Positions 4,518 through 6,811 of a stretch of DNA of 6,811 nt are shown piece by piece. A model generated the notes under the pieces. The model saw nothing but the letters and a program-made list of their open reading frames with translations, was not told the DNA's origin and did no database searches. Made by a program: the position numbers and the translations under genes. How positions within the stretch are numbered: position 1 is the stretch's first letter; every line of letters starts with the position of its first letter. The DNA is from Clostridia bacterium (GTDB taxonomy: Bacteria; Bacillota; Clostridia; Christensenellales; Aristaeellaceae), in NCBI GenBank assembly GCA_017458865.1, contig JAFSZW010000274.1:1-6811 (forward strand), read 5' to 3'.

Positions 4518-6811
4518 TTAATATGCCATGACAGCTGCTGTCTCATTGAACTCCTGACCAAAGACACGGTCAGTGGCAGCCCGCCGTACCTCGCCCTCTG
4601 AGTGGGCGATCATCCAGTTCATGATCTTATCCGCCACATCCTGGGAGGTATAGAGGTGATCCATGTCCTCAACCCGGTAGAGCGTTGCGTACTTGAGCGT
4701 CTTGTCGCGTGCACACTGAATCGTAATGCCCTCGACCTCAAACGTTATATGACGCGGCATAATGCCCTTGGTGGTAAACGCCATAAACTGATAGTTGAAG
4801 TCACGCATGACCAGCGGCTCGCGCATTTCCTCAGTCTTGACCTCGGTATTCATGATGATTCTCGGCAGAGAACGGGCCATAAATGCGGAGGCGTCCTGGC
4901 GCTGAGCAAAGTTCCTGTTGAGCTCCTTGTAAAGGTTGTTGCTCTTGATCGTCTCAGCATGCGTCGGAACACGGTCATACAGAATGCCGCAGAGGTTCTC
5001 AAAGCCGCGCTCCTCAGGGATATCCGTGAAGGAGAACGCGTACTCCCAGCGAGACACCGGCTTGCCGTTGACCCTTGAACGCCGCTGCGAAACACGGATG
5101 GGATGCAGCTTTGCCCGCGTATGATACTTGCGGTCATCAATGATGATGTAGGCGTCCTCCGTATTGATCAGATGCGGATCATCCATCATGACGGCGCAGC
5201 CGTTCTCAGAAATGTTAACCGTCCTGCAGTCGTATTCCTTGCCGCGGACAATCAGTTTTGCCGGGAGCGAAACCGTAACACGTTCCGCGCTTCGGTAAAT
5301 ACCGCGTCCTGCAACAAAGAACAGGCTCATGAGCATGATATACAGGTTATAGATCATCCAGAATACAATGACACCCAGGCCGATGGAGTTGGTCGACAGG
5401 ATAATCCAGATAGACCGCGCGATGCCTATGATAGACAGCGTCAGCAGGATGAGCATCGGCATCATGTACACCAGATTGTCCTGCCCGGATTGCTTGACAC
5501 GGCTCTTGACCGTAACCTTGAACTCGGAAAGTGAGAAACCAAAGGTTTCAAGCAGAATCGGGATCAACATGAACGGGAACATGGCCGTCTCGTAAATAGC
5601 CGTCCACTTGTTGGATCGGACCTCGCCGCTGACCTGCTTTAGCGAGATGGCGCTCACGATGTACATAGGCAGCCAGAACATGAGGACCTGCGGCAGCGTA
5701 CATCGCATGACCTCAAATCCAAAGGTCGCGTAAAGCATCGGCGAGAAGATGTAAATGAGTCGTTTCACCGGTGCATACCAGTAGAACATCGACTCCCAGT
5801 ACATCAGTTTCTGGATGAAAGAAAGATCCGGAATCGAGAAGATATGCTGCTTCTTGGCGGTATCAATAACGCCACGGCCCCAACGGACGCGCTGACGGAT
5901 CAGCGAGTGCAGCGTGTTCGGCGACAGTCCGGAGGCCAAAGGATCACCGGTGCCCAGGCAGACGAATCCGTTCTGCTGCATCAGACAGCCGGTCGCAAAG
6001 TCCTCCGTGATGGACTCGGTGTAGAATCCACCAATGGCATTCATGGCACGCCTTGAGATGAGCGTGTTACTGCCTGCGTAAATAACCGAGTTTGAGCTGG
6101 TTTTCGCAGCCTGAATGCCGCGGTGGAAGAAGTCCTGTTCGTTCGGGATATCATTCTCCAGATACAGGTTGTACTGGAACAGGTCAAGGTCGTAGAACGC
6201 CTGCGGTGTCTGGATGAAACCAAGGGGCATCCGTTTGTCTTTGGGCAGATTCACGTTTTTGAGTTCCGCGTCAACGACATACGGTATAATCTCGTAGAGA
6301 AAACGGCTCTGCACAATCATGTCCGCATCAAGCGTAATAATGTACGGAGAGGTGGTATGCCGCGTACAGTGGTTGATGTTGCCGGCCTTCTTGCCGTCGT
6401 GGTTGTTCCGGTGCAGATAATGGATACGCGGACCGAACTTCTTGGCGAACTCCGCGATAGCCGGCCTGTTGCCGTCATCACAGATATAGATGTTCACCTT
6501 ATCGAGATCCGGATAGTCGACGTTGAGACATCCATTAATCGTCTTTGTCAGCAGCTCTTCATCCTCATTGTACGTGGAGATGAAGAAATCAACGTCCGGA
6601 TAAAGCTCCAGCGGAATATCCGGTTTTGCGTAATCCCGCATTTCCGACATCGACTTAAAATGGATGTACTGCTCCAACAGACCCGTGCACTCAAAGAACA
6701 GAAGGGCCAGACAGACGATGATGGAGACCGGATGTCCGGGAATCGGCATCGTATAGAAAATACGCCAGATCAGATAGTTTGCTGTAAAAACGAGGTTCAG
6801 TGCAAACCAGA
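4518..6811 (-). CDS. bcsA: BcsA-like cellulose synthase catalytic subunit with PilZ domain (N-terminus outside the window)
   Basis: An inner-membrane family 2 glycosyltransferase that polymerises and extrudes a beta-glucan, probably cellulose from UDP-glucose. The frame stays open to base 6811 and reads ANYLIWRIFYTMP just before the first Met, the WR..T-P signature of BcsA, so the Met at 6749 is internal. Numbering from that Met: membrane helix 8-25; DDG 91-93; HDGKKAGN 117-124; catalytic DAD 141-143; TED 248-250 (Asp250 probable base); QRVRW 286-290; further membrane helices at about 331-349, 354-372, 386-404, 428-450 and 458-480; and gating-loop motif FKVTVK 410-415. The PilZ domain follows with R486-SAE-R490 and N512-ISEN-G517, the RxxxR and D/NxSxxG c-di-GMP contacts, so activity is likely c-di-GMP-dependent. 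Residues 591-743 extend beyond PilZ and are not recognised. No BcsB-type partner lies downstream; any must be upstream, off the window. Cellulose is not proven as the product. Confidence 0.93.
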   Translation of the reverse strand, partial: WFALNLVFTANYLIWRIFYTMPIPGHPVSIIVCLALLFFECTGLLEQYIHFKSMSEMRDYAKPDIPLELYPDVDFFISTYNEDEELLTKTINGCLNVDYPDLDKVNIYICDDGNRPAIAEFAKKFGPRIHYLHRNNHDGKKAGNINHCTRHTTSPYIITLDADMIVQSRFLYEIIPYVVDAELKNVNLPKDKRMPLGFIQTPQAFYDLDLFQYNLYLENDIPNEQDFFHRGIQAAKTSSNSVIYAGSNTLISRRAMNAIGGFYTESITEDFATGCLMQQNGFVCLGTGDPLASGLSPNTLHSLIRQRVRWGRGVIDTAKKQHIFSIPDLSFIQKLMYWESMFYWYAPVKRLIYIFSPMLYATFGFEVMRCTLPQVLMFWLPMYIVSAISLKQVSGEVRSNKWTAIYETAMFPFMLIPILLETFGFSLSEFKVTVKSRVKQSGQDNLVYMMPMLILLTLSIIGIARSIWIILSTNSIGLGVIVFWMIYNLYIMLMSLFFVAGRGIYRSAERVTVSLPAKLIVRGKEYDCRTVNISENGCAVMMDDPHLINTEDAYIIIDDRKYHTRAKLHPIRVSQRRSRVNGKPVSRWEYAFSFTDIPEERGFENLCGILYDRVPTHAETIKSNNLYKELNRNFAQRQDASAFMARSLPRIIMNTEVKTEEMREPLVMRDFNYQFMAFTTKGIMPRHITFEVEGITIQCARDKTLKYATLYRVEDMDHLYTSQDVADKIMNWMIAHSEGEVRRAATDRVFGQEFNETAAVMAY

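Noticed and set aside
4602..5078. 158-codon plus-strand frame opposite the synthase C-terminal region
   Set aside because: It is antisense to continuous synthase coding sequence, has no ribosome binding site, and is explained by the codon pattern of the real gene.

Overview
The window looks like a chromosomal segment from an anaerobic, low-to-mid GC Firmicute, most likely a gut or rumen member of the Clostridia. The grounds are: an AgrC/AgrA-type (GHKL kinase plus LytTR regulator) two-component pair, strong GGAGG-type ribosome binding sites at every start, short Lys-rich signal peptides of the 'MKKL...AFA|EEE' kind, and compact intergenic spaces with clear hairpin terminators. The genus cannot be read from this sequence alone. 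No tRNA, rRNA, CRISPR array, insertion sequence or phage gene is visible.

Layout. On the left (39-2558, minus strand) is a signalling block. A LytTR response regulator overlaps the start of a membrane-bound GHKL histidine kinase by 7 nt. A 208-nt gap with its own candidate promoter follows, then a 61-residue peptide with a signal sequence and one membrane segment, then a terminator. In the centre (2655-3386, plus strand), divergent from the regulator, is a very acidic secreted protein of 176 residues with its own promoter and a perfect hairpin terminator. It converges on an aldose 1-epimerase-family gene (3443-4288, minus) that has its own near-consensus promoter; the two gene ends are separated by two hairpins. 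On the right (4518 to the window edge, minus strand) is the C-terminal 763 residues of a BcsA-like processive glycosyltransferase (cellulose synthase catalytic subunit) with a c-di-GMP-binding PilZ domain and a further C-terminal region of about 150 residues. Its true start lies beyond base 6811.

How the parts relate. Kinase and regulator are almost certainly partners. The short membrane peptide just downstream and the divergent secreted protein are the nearest candidate outputs or signal inputs of the pair; this is inference from position plus a candidate tandem repeat upstream of the peptide's promoter. No AgrB-type peptide processing protease or AgrD-type pheromone precursor is in the window. 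The epimerase and the synthase both handle carbohydrate, but a hairpin and a separate promoter lie between them, so they are probably not one transcription unit. The synthase points to a c-di-GMP-controlled exopolysaccharide, probably cellulose or a related beta-glucan.
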